Positions 9,033 to 17,056 are shown, numbered from the stretch's first letter. The stretch: DNA of 64,000 nucleotides from Rhizobium sp. TH2 (GCF_024707525.1 NZ_CP062231.1:2418001-2482000); one strand, 5' to 3'. A program made the numbers and translations. The notes: generated by a model not told the origin, from the sequence alone.

Positions 9033-9179
9033 ATGCGTTTCGCGTTTTTTCTAGCCGGCACAATAGCGATGCTGACACTTGCGAGCTGCCAGGGTGCCGC
9101 GCCTATCAGTCCGAAAGATCGCTCGGTCAACGATACGGGCAGATATGGCGGGCAGAAGGGCAACTTCCACACCAAGTAG
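9033..9179 (+). CDS. Small lipoprotein (48 aa)
   Basis: This short gene encodes 48 residues: a signal peptide (MRFAFFLAGTIAMLTLASC) with a lipobox LASC placing the lipidated Cys at residue 19, and a mature tail of about 30 polar residues with a GRYGGQKGNFHTK end. An AAGGAGA ribosome-binding site lies 7-8 nt before the ATG, and a good promoter lies 71 bp upstream. The arrangement resembles the tiny entericidin-like lipoproteins, but the sequence is not a clear member. It probably sits in the outer or inner membrane; its function is unknown. Confidence 0.8.
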   Translation: MRFAFFLAGTIAMLTLASCQGAAPISPKDRSVNDTGRYGGQKGNFHTK

Positions 9180-9292
9180 AGCTTGACTGGGCGTGGATGA
9201 GTCCACAGGGCTTCGAAAAGGGCGCTGTCGGTAATCACCGCCACGAAGACCACGATACGACTAACCAAGCCTGGCTCGATTGCACGCCGTCG

Positions 9293-9799
9293 ATGATACA
9301 TATCCTCGAAGACCTCCTCCGGCCCAACCTGCGCCTCGTGATTTGCGGAACGGCGGCCGGCACACGATCGGCCCGGATCGGCGCCTATTACGCCGGTCCT
9401 GGAAACAAGTTCTGGCGCACGATCCATGTCATCGGCCTCACCCCACATCTCGTCGCCCCGGAGGACTGGCGGTTGCTCGATGCGTTCGGGATCGGCTTCA
9501 CCGATATGGCGAAGCACCATTTCGGAATGGACAAGGATCTGCCAGCCGACTGCTTCGACGCCGGTCGCCTGCGGGCAGCCATGGAAGAGATCCAGCCTGG
9601 CGCTCTCGCCTTCAACGGCAAAGCCGCGGCACAGGCCTTCTTCGACCGGAAGTCGATCGACTATGGACAGCATGAAGAGAGTATCGGGAAGACGGCGATA
9701 TGGGTTCTGCCGTCCACATCCGGCGCTGCGTCAGGCGCGTGGCGTATCGGTCCATGGCAAGAGCTGGCGGACGCTGTCCGAGCGACAGTCGCGAGCTAA
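9293..9799 (+). CDS. mug: Mismatch-specific uracil-DNA glycosylase (Mug/TDG type)
   Basis: The protein of 168 aa from this start matches the double-strand uracil/G:T mismatch DNA glycosylase family: LRLVICGTAAG forms the first active-site motif, YYAGPGNKFW the second (corresponding to the NPxNRFW region of E. coli Mug), and VLPSTSGAASG the C-terminal motif. It excises uracil or thymine opposite guanine in base-excision repair. The Asn of the usual GINPG motif is replaced in the GTAAG motif, a variation seen in related alphaproteobacterial proteins. The frame is open back to an ATG at 9197, but those residues look non-family, so 9293 is preferred; neither start has a good ribosome-binding site. 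It is monocistronic, before tRNA-Asp. Confidence 0.82.
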   Translation: MIHILEDLLRPNLRLVICGTAAGTRSARIGAYYAGPGNKFWRTIHVIGLTPHLVAPEDWRLLDAFGIGFTDMAKHHFGMDKDLPADCFDAGRLRAAMEEIQPGALAFNGKAAAQAFFDRKSIDYGQHEESIGKTAIWVLPSTSGAASGAWRIGPWQELADAVRATVAS

Positions 9800-9866
9800 G
9801 CGCACGAAGCTCGTCGATTTTCAATTGAGGACAAGCCGATCAAACTTTTGATCTGGAAGAGAGAAA

Positions 9867-9943
9867 TGGCGCGAGTGACGGGGCTCGAACCCGCGACCTC
9901 CGGCGTGACAGGCCGGCACTCTAACCAACTGAGCTACACCCGC
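9867..9943 (-). tRNA. tRNA-Asp (anticodon GTC)
   Basis: The 77-nt gene folds into a full cloverleaf: the acceptor stem GCGGGTG pairs with CACTCGC (one G-U), the D-arm is AGCTCAGTTGGTTAGAG, the anticodon stem CCGGC/GCCGG encloses the loop CTGTCAC with anticodon GTC, and the T-loop is GTTCGAGCC. The discriminator base is G and CCA is encoded. Confidence 0.97.
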
Positions 9944-9984
9944 GCATTTCTTTCCGAACGGCTTGTTCGCCGTTCGTGAGCGGC

Positions 9985-10013
9985 TAACTAAGGGGTGCCG
10001 GTGGAAGTGTCAA
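9985..10013 (-). promoter_or_regulatory. Promoter of tRNA-Asp
   Basis: On the minus strand a perfect TTGACA (10008-10013) is followed after exactly 17 nt by TAGTTA (9985-9990), about 42 bp upstream of the tRNA 5' end. A GAACGGC/GCCGTTC hairpin (9956-9975) lies between promoter and tRNA. Confidence 0.65.
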
Positions 10014-10232
10014 GCAGGTTTTGTGACAAAATGGAAAAGGGCACCGAGATTTTCGAGGATTTTCCTTCAAGCCATTGTCTTCAATCGGGAAATCGATAGC
10101 CGATCACGGCGACGCCCTATCGTTGCAGCCTCGCTCGCACCCGAATCTCGGGTCTCTTTCGGGGAAATTCGGGCTCTAGGGGCCAGATGGCCGAATCCGT
10201 TTCCCTGGACAGAACAAATACACTCCCGCGGA

Positions 10233-10979
10233 TCAAACACCCTGTGTTTCCAGCCTCAGCGTGATGCGCTCGGCCGCGAAAATAGTGCGTGAGAACTGGA
10301 TGGGCCTCCCCGAGGAATCAGCATTCACCGCCAGTGTTTCGAGGACGACCGAGGTTGACGAGAGCCGGAGCCTTGAACTCTCTTCTGATGTCGCGAGACG
10401 TCCCGTCACCTCCGTCGAGATGCGGACGTAATCCTCGACACCCTGTTCAGCCAGCGCACGCGTGATCGAATGGTGTCGTTCGAAATGAATCGCCATCTCG
10501 GGAAAACGACGCTCGTCGAAATAATGGCTTGAAAGCGAGATCGGCTCGCCATCGGCCATGCTCAGGGTCTCGAGCTTCAGGACTGACGCGGTCTCCGGAA
10601 TACCGAGTGCTGCTGCGACCTGTTCGGGCGCCATGACGGATTGCGCGCCGAGCAACCGCATCTCCAGTTCATGCGCTTGGCTGCCGAGTCCATCGGAGAA
10701 TCGCGTCCGCCGGCCGACCGGATAGACCAGTCTCTCCCGCTTCTCGATCAGCGTGCCCCTGCCCTGCACCCGGCGCAGCATGCCATCCTCGGCCAGTGCC
10801 GCGATCGCGTTGCGCACCGTGTGGCGGTTGACGCCGAAACGCTCGGCCAGAACCGTTTCCGGCGGCACCATGCCCGTCTCGTCATATTCACCTGACATAA
10901 TGGAGCGACTGATCTGGTCGGCGATCTGTTTCCAGGCGGAGATGCCGCTCCGGCGATCGATGGGAAAATGTTCGTTCAT
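10233..10979 (-). CDS. phnF: Phosphonate metabolism regulator PhnF (GntR family, HutC subfamily)
   Basis: The 248-aa protein has an N-terminal winged helix-turn-helix of the GntR type (about residues 15-80; AWKQIADQISRSI, PPETVLAERFGVNRHTVRNA, RRVQGRGTLI) and a C-terminal UTRA ligand-binding domain (about 95-240; SISLSSHYFDERRFP region). PhnF proteins repress phn genes when phosphate is sufficient. The gene is divergent from phnG across an 83-bp gap that holds a PHO-box-like repeat and a multi-half-site dyad, which fits autoregulation and control of phnG. The start at 10979 lies within the PHO-box-like site. Confidence 0.92.
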   Translation of the reverse strand: MNEHFPIDRRSGISAWKQIADQISRSIMSGEYDETGMVPPETVLAERFGVNRHTVRNAIAALAEDGMLRRVQGRGTLIEKRERLVYPVGRRTRFSDGLGSQAHELEMRLLGAQSVMAPEQVAAALGIPETASVLKLETLSMADGEPISLSSHYFDERRFPEMAIHFERHHSITRALAEQGVEDYVRISTEVTGRLATSEESSRLRLSSTSVVLETLAVNADSSGRPIQFSRTIFAAERITLRLETQGV

Positions 10980-10995
10980 GTCACATGTCTGTCAT
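10978..10995 (+). promoter_or_regulatory. Candidate PHO box upstream of phnG
   Basis: ATGTCAC-ATGT-CTGTCAT matches the PhoB consensus of two CTGTCAT direct repeats with a 4-nt spacer at 12 of 14 informative positions; the second repeat is perfect. It lies 68 bp upstream of the phnG ATG and overlaps the phnF start codon. PhoB control of phn genes is well established in rhizobia; binding here is inferred. Confidence 0.55.
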
Positions 10996-11020
10996 TGTCA
11001 GGGCGTAATTGCCGTTGTAG

Positions 11021-11048
11021 ATGTCTAGTTATCTAGACTAATAGACAT
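11021..11048. promoter_or_regulatory. Candidate PhnF operator with three half-sites
   Basis: GTCTAG (11023-11028) and CTAGAC (11033-11038) form a perfect dyad with a TTAT spacer. ATGTCTA (11021-11027) also pairs with TAGACAT (11042-11048), giving three half-sites of the type TCTAGACA/TAGACA. The last half-site ends 14 bp before the phnG start codon. GntR-family regulators bind such GT-N-AC dyads, and phnF is the adjacent divergent gene, so it is the likeliest ligand. Confidence 0.55.
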
Positions 11049-11062
11049 TTGGAGAATGTTCA

Positions 11063-11536
11063 ATGCCTCTGGAAAATTCAAGTTCAGGCCTGGACGGACA
11101 GAATGACCGGCGCCGGCACATTATGGAGATTCTGGCAAAGGCGGATGACAGCAGGCTCGAAAGCGCCTGGGAGGAATGGCCTGACAAGCCTGATGTCTTT
11201 GCCGTGCGAGGACCCGAGACCGGCCTGGTCATGATCCGCGGCCGCATCGGCGGCGGCGGCGCACCTTTCAATCTCGGTGAAGCCAGCATCAGCCGCGCGA
11301 CGATCCGGCTCGGCACGGGCGAGATCGGTTTCGGCCAGACGCTCGGCCTGACCCCACGCAAGGCCGAACTCGCCGCGATCTTCGATGCGCTCGGCCAGCG
11401 GCCGGAAACAAACGATGCTGTCAGTGCGCTCGCCGCCGATATCGAACGGGGCATCGCCGAGGCAGATGAGACCCGCCGCCGTGAGACCGCCGCGACGCGC
11501 GTCGATTTCTTCACCATGGTCAGGGGAGAAGACTGA
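11063..11536 (+). CDS. phnG: Phosphonate C-P lyase system protein PhnG
   Basis: The 157-aa product matches PhnG, a core subunit of the PhnGHIJ C-P lyase complex. PhnG with PhnH and PhnI transfers the phosphonate onto C1 of the ribose of ATP, displacing adenine. The typical segments are GLVMIRGRIGGGGAPFNLGE, TIRLGTGEIGFGQTLG and RKAELAAIFDAL. A GGAGA ribosome-binding site lies 7-8 nt before the chosen ATG. The stop overlaps the phnH start (TGATG), so the two are coupled. Confidence 0.95.
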   Translation: MPLENSSSGLDGQNDRRRHIMEILAKADDSRLESAWEEWPDKPDVFAVRGPETGLVMIRGRIGGGGAPFNLGEASISRATIRLGTGEIGFGQTLGLTPRKAELAAIFDALGQRPETNDAVSALAADIERGIAEADETRRRETAATRVDFFTMVRGED

Positions 11537-12144
11537 TGGCCTATCGCACCGAATCCTACACCGGCGGTTTTGCCGACCCGGTCTTCGAAGCGCAGTCGAT
11601 GTTCAAGACATTGATGGATTGCATGGCCCGGCCCGGCACCATCGCCACCGTCAGCGCGCCATCCGCGCCGCCCTCACCCATGAGTGCCGGCGCAGGCGCC
11701 ATCGCGCTTACGCTCTGCGACCACGACACGCCGGTCTATCTGTCACCGGCGCTGATCGGCGCGGGCGTGCAAGGCTGGCTGGCATTCCAGACCGGATCGC
11801 TGCTGACGGAAGACCGCACCGATGCCGCCTTCGCCTTTTTCGAAAAGGGAGCGGTGCTCCCTGCCTTGTCGACCTTTTCGACGGGTTCGCAGGAATATCC
11901 GGATCGCTCGACGACCATTATCGCCGAACTGCCTGATCTCGTCGGTGGCGCAACGCTCACGCTTTCCGGCCCGGGCATCGATGGTGAAGCGACCATCGCG
12001 CCGCAGGGCCTGCCGCCGCATTTCGAAAGCATGTGGCGGGAAAATGCCGCGCTCTATCCGCGCGGCGTCGATCTGGTCCTGGTCTCGGGCGCCGACATTC
12101 TCTGCCTGCCGCGCGCAACCAAAATCGCAACGAGAGGGGCATGA
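11536..12144 (+). CDS. phnH: Phosphonate C-P lyase system protein PhnH
   Basis: The 202-aa product matches PhnH, another core C-P lyase subunit with a PLP-transferase-like fold but no PLP chemistry. The N-terminal segment YTGGFADPVFEAQSMFKTLM and the following CMARPGTIATV motif are diagnostic. It overlaps phnG by 1 nt and ends 1 nt before the phnI start. The length matches the family. Confidence 0.95.
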   Translation: MAYRTESYTGGFADPVFEAQSMFKTLMDCMARPGTIATVSAPSAPPSPMSAGAGAIALTLCDHDTPVYLSPALIGAGVQGWLAFQTGSLLTEDRTDAAFAFFEKGAVLPALSTFSTGSQEYPDRSTTIIAELPDLVGGATLTLSGPGIDGEATIAPQGLPPHFESMWRENAALYPRGVDLVLVSGADILCLPRATKIATRGA

Positions 12145-12145
12145 T

Positions 12146-13261
12146 ATGTATGTAGCTGTCAAAGGCGGCGAAACAGCCATTGCCAATGCCCATCGGCTGC
12201 TGGCCGACAAACGGCGGGGCGACCGCAACCTGCCCTCGGTCACCATCGAACAGATCGTCGAGCAGTTCGGCCTGGCCGTCGACCGTGTCATGGCCGAAGG
12301 CTCGCTCTACGATCGCCCGCTGGCAGCCATCGCGCTGAAGCAGGCGCGCGGCGACATGATCGAGGCGATCTTCATCCTGCGCGCCCATCGCACCACGCTG
12401 CCCCGTTTCGGCTATACCAAGCCGATCGATACGGCGGAGATGCTGGTCGCAAGACGTGTGTCAGCGACCTATAAGGACCTACCCGGCGGGCAGCTGCTGG
12501 GACCGACCTTCGACTATACCCACCGCCTGATCGATCCGTCCCTTGCCGGCGACACCGAGCCGGAAATGCCGGTCGAGCGGGAAGCGCCCGAAGAAGGCGT
12601 GATGCGCGTCTCCGAAATCCTCGCACAGGAAGGCCTGATCGAGGCCGATGGCGTCATGCCCGGCGACCATCAGACCGGCGACATCACGCGTACGCCGCTG
12701 GAATTTCCGATGACACGCGATTCACGCCTGCAGGCACTGGCGCGTGGTGACGAAGGTTTCCTGCTGGCGCTCGGCTATTCGACCCAGCGTGGCTATGCCC
12801 GGACCCATCCTTTTGCCGGCGAGATCCGCATCGGCGAAGTGGAGGTCGAGATGGATATTCCGGAACTCGGCTTCTCCGTCTCGCTCGGCCGCATCCAGGT
12901 AACCGAATGCCAGATGGTCAACCAGTTCAAGGGCTCGGCCAAGGAACCGCCGCAATTCACCCGTGGCTACGGGCTGGTCTTCGGCCAGTCCGAGCGCAAG
13001 GCGATGGCCATGGCGCTCTGCGACCGCGCCCTTCGCGCCAAGGAGTTCGACGAGGATGTCGTGGCACCGGCGCAGGACGAGGAATTCGTCATCTCGCATT
13101 CCGACAATGTGCAGGCGACGGGTTTCGTCGAACACTTGAAACTGCCGCATTACGTGGATTTCCAGGCCGAACTCGATCTCGTGCGCCGCATGCGTTCAGA
13201 CTATGAGGCGGCGCGTAGGCGCAAGGACAGTGACGACGAACGCAAGGAGGCCGCGGAATGA
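12146..13261 (+). CDS. phnI: Phosphonate C-P lyase system protein PhnI
   Basis: The 371-aa product begins MYVAVKGGETAIANAHRLL, the standard PhnI N-terminus, and carries AEGSLYDRPLAAIALKQA and the FEMDIPELGF-like segment (EMDIPELGFSVSLGRIQVTE). PhnI is the nucleosidase-like subunit that removes adenine from MgATP in the presence of PhnG and PhnH. The frame is open upstream to 11822, but those codons lie inside phnH, so 12146 is the start. It starts 1 nt after the phnH stop. After it, the operon is interrupted by two antisense small genes before phnJ. Confidence 0.95.
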   Translation: MYVAVKGGETAIANAHRLLADKRRGDRNLPSVTIEQIVEQFGLAVDRVMAEGSLYDRPLAAIALKQARGDMIEAIFILRAHRTTLPRFGYTKPIDTAEMLVARRVSATYKDLPGGQLLGPTFDYTHRLIDPSLAGDTEPEMPVEREAPEEGVMRVSEILAQEGLIEADGVMPGDHQTGDITRTPLEFPMTRDSRLQALARGDEGFLLALGYSTQRGYARTHPFAGEIRIGEVEVEMDIPELGFSVSLGRIQVTECQMVNQFKGSAKEPPQFTRGYGLVFGQSERKAMAMALCDRALRAKEFDEDVVAPAQDEEFVISHSDNVQATGFVEHLKLPHYVDFQAELDLVRRMRSDYEAARRRKDSDDERKEAAE

Positions 13262-13266
13262 TGGCC

Positions 13267-13425
13267 TCAGTCGCCCCCGCCGTCTCCGCCTCCATCGCTG
13301 TCGCCTCCGTCGGGACCCGATTCAAAATTTGCCGGGAGACGGTCCTGGAACACGATACCTATGACGGCGACCAGCACGCAAAAGCCGGCGATAAAGAGAA
13401 GCACGGTGATCTCTTTGTCCGTCAT
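13267..13425 (-). CDS. Small single-pass membrane protein antisense within the phn operon (52 aa)
   Basis: The minus-strand ORF encodes 52 residues: a short N-terminus (MTDKEI), one transmembrane helix (about residues 7-27, TVLLFIAGFCVLVAVIGIVF) and a Gly/Asp tail ending DSDGGGDGGGD. A GAGGA ribosome-binding sequence overlaps the stop of the upstream minus-strand ORF 12 nt away, so the two form a mini-operon. The stop lies 5 bp from the phnI stop (convergent). Coding is supported by the helix, the Shine-Dalgarno sequence and the shared architecture with its partner. I do not recognise the family. Confidence 0.65.
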   Translation of the reverse strand: MTDKEITVLLFIAGFCVLVAVIGIVFQDRLPANFESGPDGGDSDGGGDGGGD

Positions 13426-13437
13426 GAGCTGGCGTCC

Positions 13438-13620
13438 TCAATCTCCACCGTCGGCGCCCCCATCGGCATGGCTGTAGTCCCAGCCTCGTCCATCTCCACC
13501 CGGATCACCGGATGTGTGGGAGCCATGATCCCGCTTCGCCTTCGAAGCTTTGAAGAAGAAATAGCCTATGACGGCCGCGATGACGGCCATCAGGACCAAC
13601 CCGACGACAATATTGTCCAT
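13438..13620 (-). CDS. Small single-pass membrane protein antisense within the phn operon (60 aa)
   Basis: The ORF encodes 60 residues with an N-terminal transmembrane helix (about residues 3-22, NIVVGLVLMAVIAAVIGYFF), a basic stop-transfer KASKAKR and a Gly/Asp/Ser tail ending GGADGGD. It has the same layout as the 52-aa ORF that follows it on the minus strand, so the two look like a related pair of membrane-anchored, acidic-tailed small proteins. Its start is 54 bp from the phnJ ATG, and the two genes are divergent. The function is unknown and no family is recognised. Confidence 0.65.
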   Translation of the reverse strand: MDNIVVGLVLMAVIAAVIGYFFFKASKAKRDHGSHTSGDPGGDGRGWDYSHADGGADGGD

Positions 13621-13674
13621 GCACCAAAGCCCCTATTCGGCGGGCGCGCCCGCATGGCGAGAAGGTAAGCCAAG

Positions 13675-14550
13675 ATGACAACCATTGCCAGCTACAACTT
13701 CGCCTATCTCGACGAACAGACCAAGCGGATGATCCGCCGCGCCATCCTCAAGGCGATCGCCATTCCCGGCTACCAGGTGCCGTTCGCATCCCGCGAAATG
13801 CCGATGCCCTATGGCTGGGGCACCGGCGGCGTGCAGGTGACTGCCGCGATCATCGGGCCGGACGATGTACTCAAGGTCATAGACCAGGGTGCAGACGACA
13901 CGACCAATGCTGTGTCTATCCGCGCCTTCTTCCAGAAGGTCGCCAACGTCGCGGTAACGACCAAAACGTCTGAGGCGACCATCATCCAGACGCGCCACCG
14001 CATCCCCGAGGAAACGCTGAAAGCCGGCCAGACTCTGGTCTACCAGGTGCCGATCCCCGAACCCCTGCGCTTTCTCGAACCACGCGAGACCGAAACCCGC
14101 AAAATGCATGCGCTCGAGGAATACGGCCTCATGCATGTGAAGCTCTACGAGGATATCGCCCGCAACGGCGAGATCGCCACGACCTATGCCTATCCGGTGA
14201 AGATCGAGGGCCGCTATGTCATGGACCCCTCGCCGATCCCGAAATTCGACAATCCGAAAATGCATCGTTCGGAAGCGCTGCAACTGTTCGGCGCCGGCCG
14301 CGAGAAGCGGATCTATGCCGTCCCGCCCTTCACCGAAGTCGTGAGCCTCGATTTCGAGGACTATCCGTTCACGGTGCAGTCTTTCAACAAGCCCTGCGCG
14401 CTCTGCGGCGCCCACGGCGTCTACCTTGATGAAGTGGTGCTCGACGACAAGGGCAAGCGGATGTTCGTCTGCTCAGACACCGATTATTGCGAGGATCGCC
14501 GGGCGCAGGGCCATGTGGGCGAACAGGCCGGACTGGAGGCCGCCGAATGA
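13675..14550 (+). CDS. phnJ: C-P lyase radical SAM enzyme PhnJ
   Basis: PhnJ is the radical SAM enzyme that breaks the C-P bond of 5-phosphoribosyl 1-phosphonate to give the alkane and a cyclic ribose phosphate. The 291-aa product holds the unusual CX2CX21CX5C motif with Cys241, Cys244, Cys266 and Cys272, the same spacing and numbering as in E. coli PhnJ, and the N-terminal PMPYGWGTGG glycine region. All key cysteines are intact, so the enzyme should be active. Its stop overlaps the phnK start (ATGA). It follows phnI after a 413-bp gap occupied by antisense small genes. Confidence 0.97.
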   Translation: MTTIASYNFAYLDEQTKRMIRRAILKAIAIPGYQVPFASREMPMPYGWGTGGVQVTAAIIGPDDVLKVIDQGADDTTNAVSIRAFFQKVANVAVTTKTSEATIIQTRHRIPEETLKAGQTLVYQVPIPEPLRFLEPRETETRKMHALEEYGLMHVKLYEDIARNGEIATTYAYPVKIEGRYVMDPSPIPKFDNPKMHRSEALQLFGAGREKRIYAVPPFTEVVSLDFEDYPFTVQSFNKPCALCGAHGVYLDEVVLDDKGKRMFVCSDTDYCEDRRAQGHVGEQAGLEAAE

Positions 14551-15323
14551 CCGACACACCGCTTCTGAAAGTCCAGGGTCTTTCCAAATTCTACGGCAGC
14601 CGCATCGGCTGCATGAATGTCAGTTTCGATCTCTGGCCCGGCGAAGTGCTCGCCATTGTCGGTGAATCCGGCTCTGGCAAGACGACGTTGCTCAATTGTC
14701 TTTCGACGCGTTTGCAGGCCGATAGCGGCATGATTCAGTACCGCATGCGCGACGATGCCTTCCGCGACATCGCCCGGATGAGTGAGGCTGAACGCCGCTT
14801 CCTGATGCGCACCGATTGGGGCTTCGTGCACCAGAACCCGGCCGATGGCCTCAGGATGGCGGTGTCCGCCGGTGCCAATGTCGGCGAACGGCTGATGGCA
14901 GTGGGTGACCGGCATTACGGCAACATCCGCGCCACCGCGACCGACTGGCTCTCCCGCGTCGAGATTGACGAGGATCGCATCGACGATCAGCCGCGCGCCT
15001 TTTCGGGCGGCATGCGCCAGCGCCTGCAGATCGCGCGCAACCTGGTGACCTCGCCGCGCCTCGTCTTCATGGACGAGCCCACCGGTGGTCTCGACGTCTC
15101 GGTACAGGCGCGCCTGCTCGACCTGCTGCGCGGCCTCGTCCAGGATCTTGGCCTGTCGGTCATCATCGTCACGCATGATCTCGCGGTCGCCCGGCTGATT
15201 TCGCATCGCATGATGGTGATGAAGAACGGGCTGGTCATCGAACACGGCCTGACCGACCGCGTGCTCGACGACCCGCAGGAGCCCTATACGCAATTGCTCG
15301 TTTCATCGATCCTGCAGGTCTGA
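14547..15323 (+). CDS. phnK: C-P lyase complex ATP-binding protein PhnK
   Basis: The 258-aa ABC-type ATPase has Walker A GESGSGKTT, the signature FSGGMRQRLQIARN, Walker B LVFMDEPTGGLD and the switch His of VTHDLAVA. PhnK binds the PhnGHIJ core rather than a membrane permease. The start at 14547 is set by the ATGA overlap with phnJ; a longer reading to 14487 lies inside phnJ. The protein shows no truncation. Confidence 0.95.
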   Translation: MTDTPLLKVQGLSKFYGSRIGCMNVSFDLWPGEVLAIVGESGSGKTTLLNCLSTRLQADSGMIQYRMRDDAFRDIARMSEAERRFLMRTDWGFVHQNPADGLRMAVSAGANVGERLMAVGDRHYGNIRATATDWLSRVEIDEDRIDDQPRAFSGGMRQRLQIARNLVTSPRLVFMDEPTGGLDVSVQARLLDLLRGLVQDLGLSVIIVTHDLAVARLISHRMMVMKNGLVIEHGLTDRVLDDPQEPYTQLLVSSILQV

Positions 15324-15334
15324 GGAGAATGGAT

Positions 15335-16042
15335 ATGTCGTCCCCCCTGATTGTCACCGGCCTCCAAAAGACCTTCACCATGCATCTGCGCGGAGGGCTG
15401 AAACTGCCCGTCATGTCCAACGCTTCGCTCAATGTCGGCGCGGGCGAATGCGTGGTGCTCGGCGGCCCCTCCGGCATCGGCAAGAGCTCGATTCTCAAGA
15501 TGATCTACGGCAACTATGCCGTCGATCGCGGCGAGATCCTGATCAAGCATGATGGGGAACCGCACGACATCGCCACGGCCAGCCCGCGCCAGGTGCTGGA
15601 AATACGCCGCCGTACATTGGGCTATGTCAGCCAGTTCCTGCGTACCGTGCCGCGCGTCGGCGCGCTTGATATCGTAGCCGAGCCGCTGACCGCCCGCGGC
15701 ACCCCGGTGGAAGACGCTCGCAAAGCGGCAGCAATCCTGCTGTCGCGGCTCAACCTGCCGGACGCGCTCTGGCAATTGCCGCCCGCGACCTTCTCCGGCG
15801 GTGAACAGCAGCGCGTCAACATCGCGCGCGGCTTCATCACCGATCATCCGGTGCTGCTGCTCGATGAACCGACCGCATCGCTCGATGCCGCCAACCGCGC
15901 CGTGGTGGTCGAAATGATCCGGGAAAAGAAGGAAAATGGCGTCGCACTGCTCGGCATCTTCCACGACGAAGATGTCCGCAGCCAGGTCGCAGACCGCATT
16001 GTCGATGTCGGCGCATTCTCCGCACGAAAGCAGGCAGCATGA
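15335..16042 (+). CDS. phnL: C-P lyase complex ATP-binding protein PhnL
   Basis: The product is an ABC-type ATPase of 235 aa with Walker [11 protein letters not shown], signature [14 protein letters not shown] and Walker [13 protein letters not shown]. It is the partner of PhnK in the C-P lyase complex. Two ATG codons compete: 15329 is only 1 nt from GAGGAG, while 15335 has the proper 7-nt spacing and is chosen. It overlaps the following acetyltransferase gene by 4 nt. Confidence 0.94.
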   Translation: MSSPLIVTGLQKTFTMHLRGGLKLPVMSNASLNVGAGECVVLGGPSGIGKSSILKMIYGNYAVDRGEILIKHDGEPHDIATASPRQVLEIRRRTLGYVSQFLRTVPRVGALDIVAEPLTARGTPVEDARKAAAILLSRLNLPDALWQLPPATFSGGEQQRVNIARGFITDHPVLLLDEPTASLDAANRAVVVEMIREKKENGVALLGIFHDEDVRSQVADRIVDVGAFSARKQAA

Positions 16043-16671
16043 CCAAGCTCTCGGAAACCCCGCTTGTCCACGAAACCGCCAATGTCACCAATACGAGACT
16101 GGGCCGTTACACCGAGATCGCCGAGCATTGCCGGATCTCCGAAACAACCATCGACGATTATTCCTATGTCATGGAATACGGCATGATCTGGTGCACGACG
16201 ATCGGCAAATTCGCCAATATCGCGGCGAATGTGCGGATCAACGCCACCAATCATCCGCTCTGGCGGCCGACGCTGCACCACTTCACCTATCGCTCCGGCG
16301 ACTATTGGCCGGATGCCGGCACCGACGAGGACTTCTTCGGCTGGCGGCGCGACCATGCGATCACGATTGGCCATGATGTCTGGATCGGCCACGGCGCGAC
16401 CATCCTGCCCGGCGTGACGATCGGCAATGGCGCGGCCATCGGCGCCGGCGCCGTGGTGACCAAGGATGTCGAGCCCTACATGGTGGTCGGCGGCGTGGCG
16501 GCCAAGCCGATCCGCGAACGCTTCTCGCGCGATGTCGCCGAGCGTTACGAGAAACTGGCTTGGTGGGACTGGGATCATCTCCGGCTGCGGGCGGCGCTGG
16601 ATGATTTTCGGAATTTGAGCGCCGAGGCGTTTCTCGACCGGCATGAGGATATGGAGACGGCGGCGGCTTAG
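16039..16671 (+). CDS. Phosphonate-cluster hexapeptide-repeat acetyltransferase
   Basis: The 210-aa product is a left-handed beta-helix acyltransferase of the type found in many phn clusters (the phn xenobiotic-acetyltransferase-like family). Hexapeptide repeats run through [33 protein letters not shown] in pieces around residues 110-150, and [12 protein letters not shown] is typical. It may acetylate aminoalkylphosphonates, as PhnO does by a different fold; this is an inference from position. It overlaps phnL by 4 nt (ATGA) and is the last gene of this transcription unit. Confidence 0.88.
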   Translation: MTKLSETPLVHETANVTNTRLGRYTEIAEHCRISETTIDDYSYVMEYGMIWCTTIGKFANIAANVRINATNHPLWRPTLHHFTYRSGDYWPDAGTDEDFFGWRRDHAITIGHDVWIGHGATILPGVTIGNGAAIGAGAVVTKDVEPYMVVGGVAAKPIRERFSRDVAERYEKLAWWDWDHLRLRAALDDFRNLSAEAFLDRHEDMETAAA

Positions 16672-16821
16672 AAGGCCTTCGGCCGGCCGTTCAATTCGAC
16701 GAGGTCACTGAGCACCGCCAGCACCGACGGTCTCGGCCTCGACCACAAGCCCGTCGATGTCGGTGCTTGTCGCGACCCAGACTTTCGCCTCTTCATCCCA
16801 TTCGCAGAGTACCCGTATCAT
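16668..16821 (-). pseudogene. DUF1902 (HicB-like) gene remnant with frameshift and internal deletion
   Basis: On the minus strand the reading frame from ATG 16821 encodes an N-terminus typical of DUF1902 proteins (EWDEEAKVWVATSTDIDGL-VVEAETV), then stops early at 16705. The next frame continues with [15 protein letters not shown] up to 16670, which corresponds to the expected C-terminal VLPELLELNG motif. The piece between the two is shorter than in intact members, so a deletion with frameshift is the simplest reading. The last 4 bp overlap the acetyltransferase stop. DUF1902 resembles HicB antitoxins; no HicA partner is visible. Confidence 0.6.
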
Positions 16822-17056
16822 GCCGGTCACCATAATCGTCGATCAGGTCGATAAGTGTTTCGAGAAGCAATCATAGCGCAATTTGGTGCCTGGGCCAGAT
16901 TGGTAATCATCAATCCGGCGCAAATCCCGGATATTTACCCTCCGCCATTTTTCTGGTTCCTGATAAAACAATTTCGACTATAGCTCGCCGTACAAACGTC
17001 CATCATAATATGGGCGTCATGCCGGTTCTATAAATGGTCCAGATATCGGAGACCGA
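16822..17056. other. Non-coding gap between DUF1902 remnant and AI-2E-family gene
   Basis: Together with the remnant this makes a 385-bp stretch with no intact gene. It is locally AT-richer than its surroundings. I see a GGAG ribosome-binding sequence at its right end for the following gene but no clear PHO box, repeat or terminator. Confidence 0.4.

Noticed and set aside
13258..13668. Plus-strand ORF of 136 codons between phnI and phnJ with an ATGA overlap to phnI
   Set aside because: Its composition (Val/Ala/Ser then Asp/His-rich) looks like the antisense of the two minus-strand membrane-protein genes, and no family feature is seen. The minus-strand ORFs have helices and a ribosome-binding site.
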